Shown here in pieces: positions 1 through 8,143 of a DNA stretch of 64,000 bases (position 1 is its first letter; every line of letters starts with the position of its first letter). The position numbers and the translations under genes were made by a program. The DNA is taken from assembly GCF_014201735.1 (NCBI RefSeq), contig NZ_JACHFE010000002.1, positions 372,001 to 436,000 of the forward strand, given 5' to 3'. The DNA comes from Marinobacter oulmenensis (GTDB taxonomy: Bacteria; Pseudomonadota; Gammaproteobacteria; Pseudomonadales; Oleiphilaceae). Under the pieces are notes generated by a model, which was given only the letters and a program-made list of their open reading frames with translations, searched no databases and was not told the origin of the DNA.

Positions 1-2
1 GA

Positions 3-1094
3 ACCCGGCGTATCGAAGGGGTCTGGAACGGCAAGACCAAGACCTACGACATGCGCGGCAAACGGTTTGCCATCTGCATGGGCGGCAACCCGTACACGGA
101 ATCGGGTGAAACCTTCCAGATCCCGGATATGCTGGCCAACCGGGCCGATGTCCGGAATCTGGGCGACCAGCTCAGCGGCATGGACGATGTCTTTGCGCTG
201 TCCTACCTGGAAAACGCCATGAGCTCCAACGCGGTCACGGCTCCCCTGGCGTCCCGCGGGATGGACGACTTCTACCGGTTTGCCGAAATGGCCGCCGGCA
301 ACGAGGTGAACGCAGCGGATTTTGATCATGACTACAGCGCGGCTGAGCGTGAGGAAATTGTGGCGGTCCTCAAGCGGCTGCTGCGGGTAAGGGACGTGGT
401 GCTCTCGGTGAATCAGACCTACATCGCCTCCAGCGGCCAGGACGACGCCTACCGGACAGAGCCGCCGTTCAAGCTCCAGGGCAGTTATCGGAACATGAAC
501 AAACTGGCGGAGAAAGTCTCACCGGTCATGTCTGAGGCTGAACTCGAGCAGTTGATTGATGATCACTACCAGGGCGAGGCCCAGCTTCTGACACAGGGCG
601 CTGAAGAAAACCTCCTCAAACTCAGGGAGCTTCGGGGCGTTCTGACGGACACCGAACGTGAGCGCTGGGATTCCATCAAAGCCAGCTATCGGGCCAAGGT
701 CATGGCCGGCGGCGATGGCGATTCGGGCGAGAAGGTGGTTCAGCAACTCGTCGGGATCGGCGATCACCTCAAGGTGTTGAGTGCAGCCGTTGCCACGGCA
801 TCCAGCAAAGATCACTCGCAAAACGACTGGGAGCCATTGATTGCCGGCCTTCAGCAGGCGATCGGATCAATGACGGTTGCACCGGAGATTACCTACACAG
901 GGCCGGACGGCATGAAAGAAGCCTTGCTGTCTCTGGCGGATGTTTACAGTGAGTCAATTACACCGCTGGTCAGGGTGCTACGCAGCAAAACCACACTTGA
1001 GCTGAAGTCCTACCGGATGCTGGAGGAAATGAACCAGCAGTTGGCCGACATGGAAGAGGCGTTGAGAAACCGCGCTGAAGCGCTCTTCAAATAG
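3..1094 (+). CDS. C-terminal part of a large AAA-type 'DNA repair ATPase' (partial)
   Basis: The reading frame is open from the left edge, so only the last ~363 residues are present and the true start lies upstream. The first visible residues (TRRIEGVWNGKTKTYDMRGK, then a stretch on 'MLANRADVRNLGD') resemble the end of the AAA ATPase core of large bacterial proteins annotated as ATPases involved in DNA repair (the DUF3686 group). The rest is mostly helical and charged, ending in a predicted coiled region (ELKSYRMLEEMNQQ). No Walker A motif is in the visible part. The role in repair is a family label, not something seen here. The next gene on the same strand starts 225 bp later. Confidence 0.55.
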   Translation, partial: TRRIEGVWNGKTKTYDMRGKRFAICMGGNPYTESGETFQIPDMLANRADVRNLGDQLSGMDDVFALSYLENAMSSNAVTAPLASRGMDDFYRFAEMAAGNEVNAADFDHDYSAAEREEIVAVLKRLLRVRDVVLSVNQTYIASSGQDDAYRTEPPFKLQGSYRNMNKLAEKVSPVMSEAELEQLIDDHYQGEAQLLTQGAEENLLKLRELRGVLTDTERERWDSIKASYRAKVMAGGDGDSGEKVVQQLVGIGDHLKVLSAAVATASSKDHSQNDWEPLIAGLQQAIGSMTVAPEITYTGPDGMKEALLSLADVYSESITPLVRVLRSKTTLELKSYRMLEEMNQQLADMEEALRNRAEALFK

Positions 1095-1319
1095 CACCAA
1101 AGCAGGTCGCCACACACCTCCGGGGAATGGGGGCGTGTGGCTCCCCATCATTTTCAGTGATAACAAAGATACCGAAAAAGAATTATTCAGCCTCGCCAAA
1201 ATTTCCAATAATCCTCACTGGATGTCGCAGGTTGCGGCAACAGCAAGGGCTTCGCTAAACCACAATTGACCCGACTCGCTTGCTCAATAATCCGCATATC
1301 CTGGAGTAGGGAGGGGGGA

Positions 1320-2099
1320 ATGAACGGCAAAACGAACGGCCCATCGGTGGTTTCCAGTTCAAAGCCTGCTGCAAACACCGGTCCCGCTGACCAGCAATGG
1401 TACAAGCCCATCATCTCTTTACACACTGACGATGGTGGCAACCGGCACGTCTATAAGGCTTTCAGGTTCTCCCGGGGCCTGCTCGGGAAGTACTTCCGGT
1501 TTCTCGCGTCACACGAATTCAGGATGCTGAAAAAAGTCGAGCATCTGGATTTCACCCCCGATCAGGTCAGGCGCCCATCAGACGCTTCGCCTACGATCCA
1601 TTATCGTTTGATCGAGGGCGCATCGGTAAAGAACGTTGCGGCGGCCAAGGGTGTGCCGGATAACTTTTTCCTTCAGCTATTCAGTAATGTAAAAATCCTG
1701 CACCAGCAGGGGGTGGCCCATCTGGATCTCGGCAACTCCGGGAACATAATCGTCTCAGGGTGCGGACAACCCGCAATCATCGATTTTGGCTCGGCGGTCC
1801 CCCTGAGTTGGCTGCCATCACCCGTTCGGGCCTGGGCCCGCCGCAAGGATGTCATTGGCGTTCTGAAACTCTGGCATCGTTTCGATAGCGACTCCATGCC
1901 CCTGTTTCTTGAGCATTACTATCAGCGCCATTATCGCAAAAACATCTACACGCCAAAGCGTTTCGTGAAGGCACTGAGGCGCTGGCTCATTGGCGGTTCC
2001 AACACGGAAGGCCTGTCCGGATTGACGAATACGATCAGTATGTTCCTCGGGCTACTGGTGCCAACGTCTTTCATTCTGGTGGTGGTGTCTTTCAGCTAA
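1320..2099 (+). CDS. Protein kinase-like (RIO/lipopolysaccharide kinase-like) protein with C-terminal membrane anchor
   Basis: The ATG at 1320 is preceded by a strong GGAGTAGGGAGGGGG purine run, so I prefer it to the upstream in-frame start at 1266. The 259-residue product has the catalytic-loop motif HLDLGNSGN (His134, Asp136, Asn142) and a DFG-type motif (Asp155-Phe-Gly), the two hallmarks of the eukaryotic-like kinase fold as seen in InaA/Kdo kinase-type proteins. The N-terminal glycine loop is poorly defined. The last ~25 residues form one hydrophobic segment (MFLGLLVPTSFILVVVSF), suggesting a membrane tail. It may phosphorylate a protein or an envelope sugar; the substrate cannot be read from the sequence. 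It follows the DNA-repair-ATPase-like gene, with no clear shared operon. Confidence 0.6.
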   Translation: MNGKTNGPSVVSSSKPAANTGPADQQWYKPIISLHTDDGGNRHVYKAFRFSRGLLGKYFRFLASHEFRMLKKVEHLDFTPDQVRRPSDASPTIHYRLIEGASVKNVAAAKGVPDNFFLQLFSNVKILHQQGVAHLDLGNSGNIIVSGCGQPAIIDFGSAVPLSWLPSPVRAWARRKDVIGVLKLWHRFDSDSMPLFLEHYYQRHYRKNIYTPKRFVKALRRWLIGGSNTEGLSGLTNTISMFLGLLVPTSFILVVVSFS

Positions 2100-2114
2100 C
2101 GAGCCGGTGAGGGG

Positions 2115-3461
2115 TCAGTTTAGCTTTTTAAACAAGAATACCTTTTCCTGCTGGTGGCGTTCGATTTTGATGGTAATTAACGTGGTCCTGTGAGGCTTGA
2201 ACAAATCCTTGATATGGTCTCTGTCCAGCGACAGCGATGAGATATCGTCATCGGTGTAGGTTTTATAACCAACCGGCCTGTTCCTGATATCCGGTGAGGC
2301 CGTAATACTGATGTTCAGTTTGTCTGTGGGTCTGTCCAGAAGCTTCAAAAGCTCCGTGGAATTCACGAGAAAACTTCGGTACGCCGCGTTATCACACCAT
2401 GCATGCACATTGGCAACGACGTTTTCCTGGAGTAGGCGTGTCCTGTGTCGGCTCCGCCGGCCACGGTCATCATTGACATAAAACTCGATGACATAGTCCT
2501 CAACAGGGTTACCTTGGTCATCCATCACTCTGATGACTGTGTTCTGGTAACTATCATGGTGAGCCCCCCGCCGTCTTTCCGCCTTTTGAGTGACTTCTTT
2601 GTTGTGCTCTGTAAGCCTTTCTTGCCACTCGAGAAAATCACTGTCTTCAACCTGTAAAGCCTGGTGGATTAACAGCCACGTAGACTTTCGATGAGGCCCA
2701 CCGTCTTTTGCCGCAATGGAGCTGTGATCCTCTTGATCCGCAATCCCGAACGCGATGGCTCCCTGGTCCCAACGGCCGGTGATGGCGACTGGGGTTTCAG
2801 GCCTTGTGAAATCAAGCTCGAGTTTCGTTGCATTTAAATTGGCGGTGGAAACCCGCACTGTGCCGTCGGTTCCGGGACGGTTGGCGAGCGCGGATATGCC
2901 GTTGTATCCGGTATTGCCGACCAGAACGGTACAGAGAATACGACCCGGTCCATAGTATTGTTGGTCACTGAAAATGTCCCTTTCCGCAAGCTCCCAAGTG
3001 TACGGGCTTGCTATCTCAAGCCCTTTGAGAATCCGGGTTCCGGTTTCGAACAGACGGGTGCCTCTCCAGCCTTTGACGGCACGCCCAATCATGCTCCTGC
3101 CGGTGTGAGCGAGCGGAGAACCAAAATTGGCCGGCGCCAACATCAACAGTCGTTTAATTGGCGAGGCCTCGGGTTTGAAATAGGTGGTAAGCCAATGACG
3201 AACCACCAGGCCTCCGGTGCTGTGTATCACCACATCAACACTGCGAGGGGCAGTTGGCAGTTCCTCTTTGGTCCAGGCTTTCTGCATGGCTTGCACCAGA
3301 TCCTCATAACCAATCTCGTCGTCCAGAGAGATATAGTCAGCGAGCCGCAGGTGCCGGATGTCCCTTGAAGAGGATGGATCTGATTCGGTTGACAGGAGCT
3401 GTCGGGCGAGAGACCTGAAGGATGCGGAACCGTCACTCCATCCGTGGATAATGATCAGCAT
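2115..3461 (-). CDS. Alpha/beta hydrolase (lipase/esterase-like) with C-terminal extension
   Basis: The 448-residue protein begins directly with a beta-strand and oxyanion motif (MLIIIHGWSDG). It carries a nucleophile elbow HSTGG with Ser81, followed by LVVRHWL, as in PGAP1/triacylglycerol-lipase-like hydrolases. The motif has Ser-Thr-Gly-Gly in place of the usual Gly-His-Ser-x-Gly. The N-terminal ~270 residues form the hydrolase. The C-terminal ~180 residues are a separate charged domain (starting near QNTVIRVMDDQGNPVEDYVIEF) that looks like a beta-rich add-on. No signal peptide is seen, so it is probably cytoplasmic. The ATG at 3461 has the purine run AGGAGG upstream. Substrate unknown. It is the last gene before the AT-rich island on the right. 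Confidence 0.65.
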   Translation of the reverse strand: MLIIIHGWSDGSASFRSLARQLLSTESDPSSSRDIRHLRLADYISLDDEIGYEDLVQAMQKAWTKEELPTAPRSVDVVIHSTGGLVVRHWLTTYFKPEASPIKRLLMLAPANFGSPLAHTGRSMIGRAVKGWRGTRLFETGTRILKGLEIASPYTWELAERDIFSDQQYYGPGRILCTVLVGNTGYNGISALANRPGTDGTVRVSTANLNATKLELDFTRPETPVAITGRWDQGAIAFGIADQEDHSSIAAKDGGPHRKSTWLLIHQALQVEDSDFLEWQERLTEHNKEVTQKAERRRGAHHDSYQNTVIRVMDDQGNPVEDYVIEFYVNDDRGRRSRHRTRLLQENVVANVHAWCDNAAYRSFLVNSTELLKLLDRPTDKLNISITASPDIRNRPVGYKTYTDDDISSLSLDRDHIKDLFKPHRTTLITIKIERHQQEKVFLFKKLN

Positions 3462-3559
3462 GGAACCTCCTGTACCACTGACTATATAGGTGACTTCTAG
3501 AGTTTATTTAGTCCAGCCGCGTTAATTGGTCAAAAAATAAACGATCCAATGTGCCTGTT

Positions 3560-3571
3560 TGACCTGCCCCC
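3560..3571 (-). repeat. Possible terminal inverted repeat of a decayed IS3-family element
   Basis: The string TGACCTGCCCCC lies 15 bp beyond the stop of the transposase remnant and resembles the TGA-start, C-rich ends of IS3-family elements. No matching opposite end (GGGGGCAGGTCA) was found on the right, in line with a truncated element. Identification is by resemblance only. Confidence 0.3.
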
Positions 3572-3585
3572 AATCACTAAACCAC

Positions 3586-4020
3586 TCACTGCTTAGTAAT
3601 GTCGGTTAATTTCGACCCTTTGCCGATCGCCCGATAGCCAACGGCGAACTCCAGTGGTGTCTGGTAGCCCAACGCTGAATGGGGCCGGTTTTCGTTATAG
3701 TCTCGTCGCCAGTTACCGATAACTTCCCTGGCATGGGTTAGTCGCCTGAATGCGAGGTGCTGGCGATCACCCCGACCAGCTCCATCGATGACGGTTAGGA
3801 CTTTGGTGTCATGCTTAAAGCGTTCAATAAGCAAGGGTAGGGCGGTCAAGTAAACGCAGCCGATAACGCTCCCAAGCCGGAGTTTTCTGATAATGTGTGG
3901 TACTGAAACGGGGTCAGGGGCCGTGATGAACATTACTAAGATCAGGATAGAGTAGAAAGTTGAGTGCAGATCAGAGTCAGCGTGGGCACGCGCGCAAGTG
4001 CTAACTTTAGGCGAAGCCAA
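3586..4020 (-). pseudogene. Decayed IS3-family transposase (orfB C-terminal remnant)
   Basis: The last ~60 residues read as the C-terminal end of an IS3-type DDE transposase: LTHAREVIGNWRRDYNENRP followed by HSALGYQTPLEFA, the hallmark of that family. The upstream part of the frame does not read as a DDE core and the Asp-Asp-Glu catalytic region is missing, so only ~170 bp (about 3586-3760) is recognisable transposase. The rest of the interval to 4128 holds no gene that I can support. The remnant lies immediately upstream of the three-gene defence-like operon, marking this as a site of past insertion. Confidence 0.7.
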
Positions 4021-4128
4021 CTTAAAGAAAGCATTGATTTATATTGAATTTTTTTTGAAGACTAGTATATTGTTTTGTTGGATCTATTTAGCGTAGCCCA
4101 TTGAACACTCAGAAAGTGCAACAAAAGG

Positions 4129-7100
4129 GTGAAAGGGAAGGAAACGTTGAAAAGCAAAAACTCTAAGAAGCAAGCTTTCAAAAAATGTCAGAACCGGTTT
4201 CGTGGACTTGTCTCAGATTATCGCTCACACAGATTCGAAATGAACCGGCGGTTTCCAAAGACCCTCATTTTCAGAAACGGCCTGAAAGAACTGTACCTGG
4301 AAGCACAAGCAATCCTCCAACCCTCTCAATACGAAACTTTCCTAAGTTGGCTCGAAGTACAGATCAATACCAGCCTCAAGGATTTTAAGCGTTCCCCGGT
4401 CGGTTACGAAGAACTTAATGGCGTGGGCAACACTGTGCCGCTTACGTCAACCAAAAACCAACTCCTTTGGTTGGCTGCCAGGTTCAATAGACAAAGATCC
4501 ACTCTTAATTATTTTCTTAACTTGAAAAGTAAGGTTGAGCAGCTAGCTTTGCACGGAGAATATGGTGGAGCGCTCGAAGCTCTAGACGAAATTGACCTGG
4601 AAAATGGTAAATCGCTCTGGTCAATTCAACTTCGGATCGCGCTTCTTCAGCAATGCGAGGGTCTTGAAGAACAGAAACGATTTACAGCGCAAGTAAGAAA
4701 AATCTATCGGCAGGGACTTCTCAACTTTGTTGCATTTTATACAAGTGTACGAAATGAAGAGAAAACAACTTATCCGAAATTTGTTTCAGAGGTTAGCTTT
4801 CGTCTAAGCAATCACAAAAAATATTCTACCGCGGTCAAAGACTTCTTAAATTTACTGCTAACTCAACAGTGGCCAGATCAGCTCGAAAGAAAGGTTGGGG
4901 CACTCCAAGTTTCTGAAAGCCACTCACTCATAGATGCTTACGAGACCTTCATTCACTTTTCTCAAAAAATAACTGAAGACAAAGTTTTCTCTCAAGGGCA
5001 GGCGGGCGAATACTCGGTTGTAGCCCATGCGCTTACTCGGCTAAAAGGAATAAACGATCATCGAATAGTGAAGCTTAAACTTTCAGCCGGCCAGATTGAG
5101 CGCTTTGACGGGCTAAACCTAAGACAGCAAGGCGTACTCAATTACTTAGTTTCCGGAAAGGTTTACGACTCGTTCACGGAGACGTTGCAGTTACTCAGAG
5201 ATCGAGCGCCTTTAGATTCTTGGCTCTTAATTTACTGCTGCTATGCGCATTGCTTTAAAACAAGGGTATCTCCCCGTTTATTCAACAGTATAGCGGGATC
5301 AATTATTAACTCTGTATCTCGGGTTTTAGCAGGAGAAGATATTGTTGAATGGTTAGGAAGCTGCCAAAAGCTTTGCGCGAACTTTTCAACACTCCCATCA
5401 CTAAACGGCTTATCAAAATATCTGGAAACCCTCTTTGGAAGCTCCTTTAGTGTTTACAGCACATTGGCTGCAATCAGCCTTGACAGCCAGTTCACCGGCC
5501 CCGAAGACCATTTATTACGAGAACTCAGTGTAACCGAACAAGAGCTTTCTTTGAAAAATACTCAGGGTCCTACTCAAAGCCTTTGGAGCACTTTGTGCAG
5601 CGGTGCAGCTGGAACCGAAGAGCTCTCAACGCCACAAGACTGCTTCTTCCGAAGCATTTCGCATATGAGATCACGCAGCTTTCCGACTGCGATCAGACTT
5701 CTAAAAAAAGCAGCCAAACTAGATGAGTCAGAAATCTTCGACCTCTTAATATTCGACTCGCTACTCACGTCCTATACTGAACTTGGCGAATACTCCGAAA
5801 TAATAGATTTGGTCGCAAGCTTTGTGGCTAAGTACCCTCAAGTGCATACGATATTGAGAAAAATCGAAATAGTTGAGCAGATTACCTGGGACGATTTTAA
5901 AAAATTAGACGACGTATCGATTAGGAAAGCAATCGGGCTGCACGTCTCTTGGGCGTTGTATGAACGAGCAAGTGATGCGACTCGATTAAGATTCGTGACG
6001 GGAAATTTGGTTAGAGCGCTCGGAGTGAAATTACCATCAGACCTAGTCGAATACCGGAACGAACTCCCGTTTAATGAACTGATTTATTTGCTCAAATATA
6101 TCTGCATTCCGAGTATTTTAGACGGCACTCAACTTTTTAAGAGCTCCCGAGAAGTAATGGAGGAACGCCAAGCAATCTGCGCTGTGCTGCGAGAATTGGA
6201 CCCATTAAGATCCTCCGACTATGAGGAGGAAATTGCTATTATCAGTAACCAATTAGCGCACCATGATGTCCAACATATAGTGGATAGCACCCGTATTTAT
6301 GTGGACACAGACGCACTTACACGCTGGGCTTTGAGAGAGCTCTCAGAGGACATCGAAAGGTGCAGAGATCTTGCGCTCGTAGATTTTGATGACCAAGTTA
6401 ACTTTGATGATCTTTTCGATGATTTGTCCCACGCCTCTCAGAAACTAGACGAGAGCTTCAAACCAGAAACAGAGTCAGAGCTGTTGCTTCTGAAGATTTT
6501 TGATCGAATGAGAGAAGAATTTCTGAACAACCCAAGTTTCGGTCTCGATTTTTTTCTCAGCAAACGAGTTAGACATCAGAGTTTTATAGGCTTTATTAGA
6601 GGCCCGCTGGAGTTTTCCAAATTAATTACCAATAAAGATACAAAGTATGGAAAATATAGCCATAATGATGAATGGGTTAATAGACTAGCACCTTCCACCC
6701 CCGAATCTCGTAACGCTCTTCTCAATTCATTTTCCAAGTTCTCTGAGCGATTTGACGGTATTCTTCAAAATGCAAAAAACAACAAATTTCAGATTAATTC
6801 TCAAGAGAAACCAGAGGGCCTTATAAGCCTGGATATCTCAGCGCATACTATCAGGCTTGCTCAGATCATCTTTAGATTAGACCTTTCCGTAGAGGAATTT
6901 ATCTCAACAGCGATCGCTGTGTGCTGGGCCCAATTGGAAGTTTCGCTATCGAGAGCGCGAAGTTATATTTCGTCCACTCTCAAATCCGATGTTGCGCAGA
7001 CATTCGACGAACTTCGTACATCAATCAAGAGAAAGGCGGGAGGTTCGGACCGAGCGCTTGAAGCTGATATGCAAATTGGACAAAAATCGAACGAGGTTCA

Positions 7101-7680
7101 ACGCAAACTGGATGAAACAAAAAAGTGGTTTTCACACAGGGATATTGAGCAGTACAAGCGTTCCTTCAAACTTGATCATATAGTCAACATTGCCATTGAT
7201 TCCTCATTGAAGTGTCATAGGTCATTTGATCCTGATATTCGAGCAAATGTTGAGCAAGGCGACATGCAAATGGCAGCGAGCGTCCTGGTATTTATCAATG
7301 ACGCTATTTCAGCAGGCATCAGCAATTCAGAAAAGCATGCTGGGCTAAAGAGGCCCAAAATAGACATTGATGTTGTTCCGTTCCCAGAAAGCAAGAGGCT
7401 TATGGTGAAAGTAGTCACGGACTCCAGGCCATCAAACAAAGATGCAAATTTGAGCAGATTGCGAGAGATCGAGCAGCTCATTGCAGATGGAAACTTTCAT
7501 CGACGTTCTCGAAAAGAAGGGGGAAGCGGCTTTATCAAGCTAGCAGCGGTCGTCAAACAATCAGACCGAGGAAGTATTCAGTTTGGTTTTGAGAAAGATG
7601 GGAGGTTTAATTTGACCGTTTTTTACTCGCTTATTTTTCAAAAATCAGGGCAAAGTAATGAAGCAGAAACCACCATCTAG
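4129..7680 (+). CDS. dtcA: Large sensor with C-terminal divergent histidine-kinase ATPase domain, DtcA-like
   Basis: This 1183-residue protein has no signal peptide or membrane segment. About the first 950 residues are helical with TPR-like stretches (for example around MRSRSFPTAIRLLKKAAKLD and SLLTSYTELGEYSEIID), plausible for sensing an infection cue. The C-terminal ~200 residues carry a degenerate GHKL kinase fold: an N-box-like segment FINDAISAGISNSEKHA (Asn1057, Asn1066) and a glycine box GGSGF (residues 1131-1135). His1003 in WFSHRD, just before this domain, is a candidate phospho-acceptor, which I cannot confirm. The start is uncertain: GTG at 4129 has a poor ribosome site, while TTG at 4147 sits behind GGAAGGAAACG. 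The 3' end overlaps the receiver gene by 23 bp, implying translational coupling. In Detocs, DtcA phosphorylates the receiver partners. Confidence 0.7.
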   Translation: MKGKETLKSKNSKKQAFKKCQNRFRGLVSDYRSHRFEMNRRFPKTLIFRNGLKELYLEAQAILQPSQYETFLSWLEVQINTSLKDFKRSPVGYEELNGVGNTVPLTSTKNQLLWLAARFNRQRSTLNYFLNLKSKVEQLALHGEYGGALEALDEIDLENGKSLWSIQLRIALLQQCEGLEEQKRFTAQVRKIYRQGLLNFVAFYTSVRNEEKTTYPKFVSEVSFRLSNHKKYSTAVKDFLNLLLTQQWPDQLERKVGALQVSESHSLIDAYETFIHFSQKITEDKVFSQGQAGEYSVVAHALTRLKGINDHRIVKLKLSAGQIERFDGLNLRQQGVLNYLVSGKVYDSFTETLQLLRDRAPLDSWLLIYCCYAHCFKTRVSPRLFNSIAGSIINSVSRVLAGEDIVEWLGSCQKLCANFSTLPSLNGLSKYLETLFGSSFSVYSTLAAISLDSQFTGPEDHLLRELSVTEQELSLKNTQGPTQSLWSTLCSGAAGTEELSTPQDCFFRSISHMRSRSFPTAIRLLKKAAKLDESEIFDLLIFDSLLTSYTELGEYSEIIDLVASFVAKYPQVHTILRKIEIVEQITWDDFKKLDDVSIRKAIGLHVSWALYERASDATRLRFVTGNLVRALGVKLPSDLVEYRNELPFNELIYLLKYICIPSILDGTQLFKSSREVMEERQAICAVLRELDPLRSSDYEEEIAIISNQLAHHDVQHIVDSTRIYVDTDALTRWALRELSEDIERCRDLALVDFDDQVNFDDLFDDLSHASQKLDESFKPETESELLLLKIFDRMREEFLNNPSFGLDFFLSKRVRHQSFIGFIRGPLEFSKLITNKDTKYGKYSHNDEWVNRLAPSTPESRNALLNSFSKFSERFDGILQNAKNNKFQINSQEKPEGLISLDISAHTIRLAQIIFRLDLSVEEFISTAIAVCWAQLEVSLSRARSYISSTLKSDVAQTFDELRTSIKRKAGGSDRALEADMQIGQKSNEVQRKLDETKKWFSHRDIEQYKRSFKLDHIVNIAIDSSLKCHRSFDPDIRANVEQGDMQMAASVLVFINDAISAGISNSEKHAGLKRPKIDIDVVPFPESKRLMVKVVTDSRPSNKDANLSRLREIEQLIADGNFHRRSRKEGGSGFIKLAAVVKQSDRGSIQFGFEKDGRFNLTVFYSLIFQKSGQSNEAETTI

Positions 7681-8128
7681 AATTCTTGTTGTTGAAGACG
7701 AAGATCCAAAACTTCAACACCTGTTGAGTTTTATATCGACGATTGATTCGAATTTTCAGGTAGTATCTGCACGTTCTGTCACTTCTGCATTGCAAAAAAT
7801 TCAGGAAGTTTCCCCCGATCTTCTCTTGTTAGATATGTCCCTACCCACTTTTGACGTAGGGGAGCTGGAAGCTGGCGGCAGACCACAAGGCTATGGGGGG
7901 CTCGAGGTTCTTCGTCAGATGGCGATGCTCGATCTCGAATGTCCTACAGTCGTGGTAACTGGCTATGAGGCATTCCCCGGCGAATCTGGCGAACCTGTTG
8001 ACTTGAATCAATTAACCAAGAACCTCAACGATGAATTTCCTGAAACGCTTAAAGACGTTCTTCATTACAACTCGACCAATGATGAGTGGAAGACAAAACT
8101 TAAATCGATTTTCTCAACACTGATATAA
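7658..8128 (+). CDS. dtcB: Stand-alone receiver domain protein, DtcB-like
   Basis: The 156-residue protein is a single CheY-like receiver: acidic pair in ILVVEDEDP (Glu13, Asp14), phospho-acceptor Asp59 in LLLLDMSLP, and Thr in the VVVTGYE strand. It has no output domain. Where receivers usually have a beta-5 Lys-Pro, it reads HYNSTNDEWKTKL, so the canonical lysine is not evident. The middle carries an unusually long acidic insertion (VGELEAGGRPQGYGG and GESGEPVDLNQLTKNLNDEF). It starts inside the 3' end of the sensor gene. In the published Detocs model a lone receiver of this kind acts as a phosphate buffer that limits firing of the effector; that role is inferred here from position and architecture. 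Confidence 0.72.
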   Translation: MKQKPPSRILVVEDEDPKLQHLLSFISTIDSNFQVVSARSVTSALQKIQEVSPDLLLLDMSLPTFDVGELEAGGRPQGYGGLEVLRQMAMLDLECPTVVVTGYEAFPGESGEPVDLNQLTKNLNDEFPETLKDVLHYNSTNDEWKTKLKSIFSTLI

Positions 8129-8143
8129 AAATAGGATCTTAGT

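Noticed and set aside
1111..1140. Hairpin (CCACAC...GTGTGG) after the DNA-repair-ATPase gene as a terminator
   Set aside because: The stem has a mismatch, and there is no U-tract; too weak to list. The rest of 1095-1319 shows nothing else.
3900..3930. GGGGTCAGGGGCC as a second IS end
   Set aside because: It does not match the TGACCTGCCCCC end on the other side and no target-site duplication was seen.
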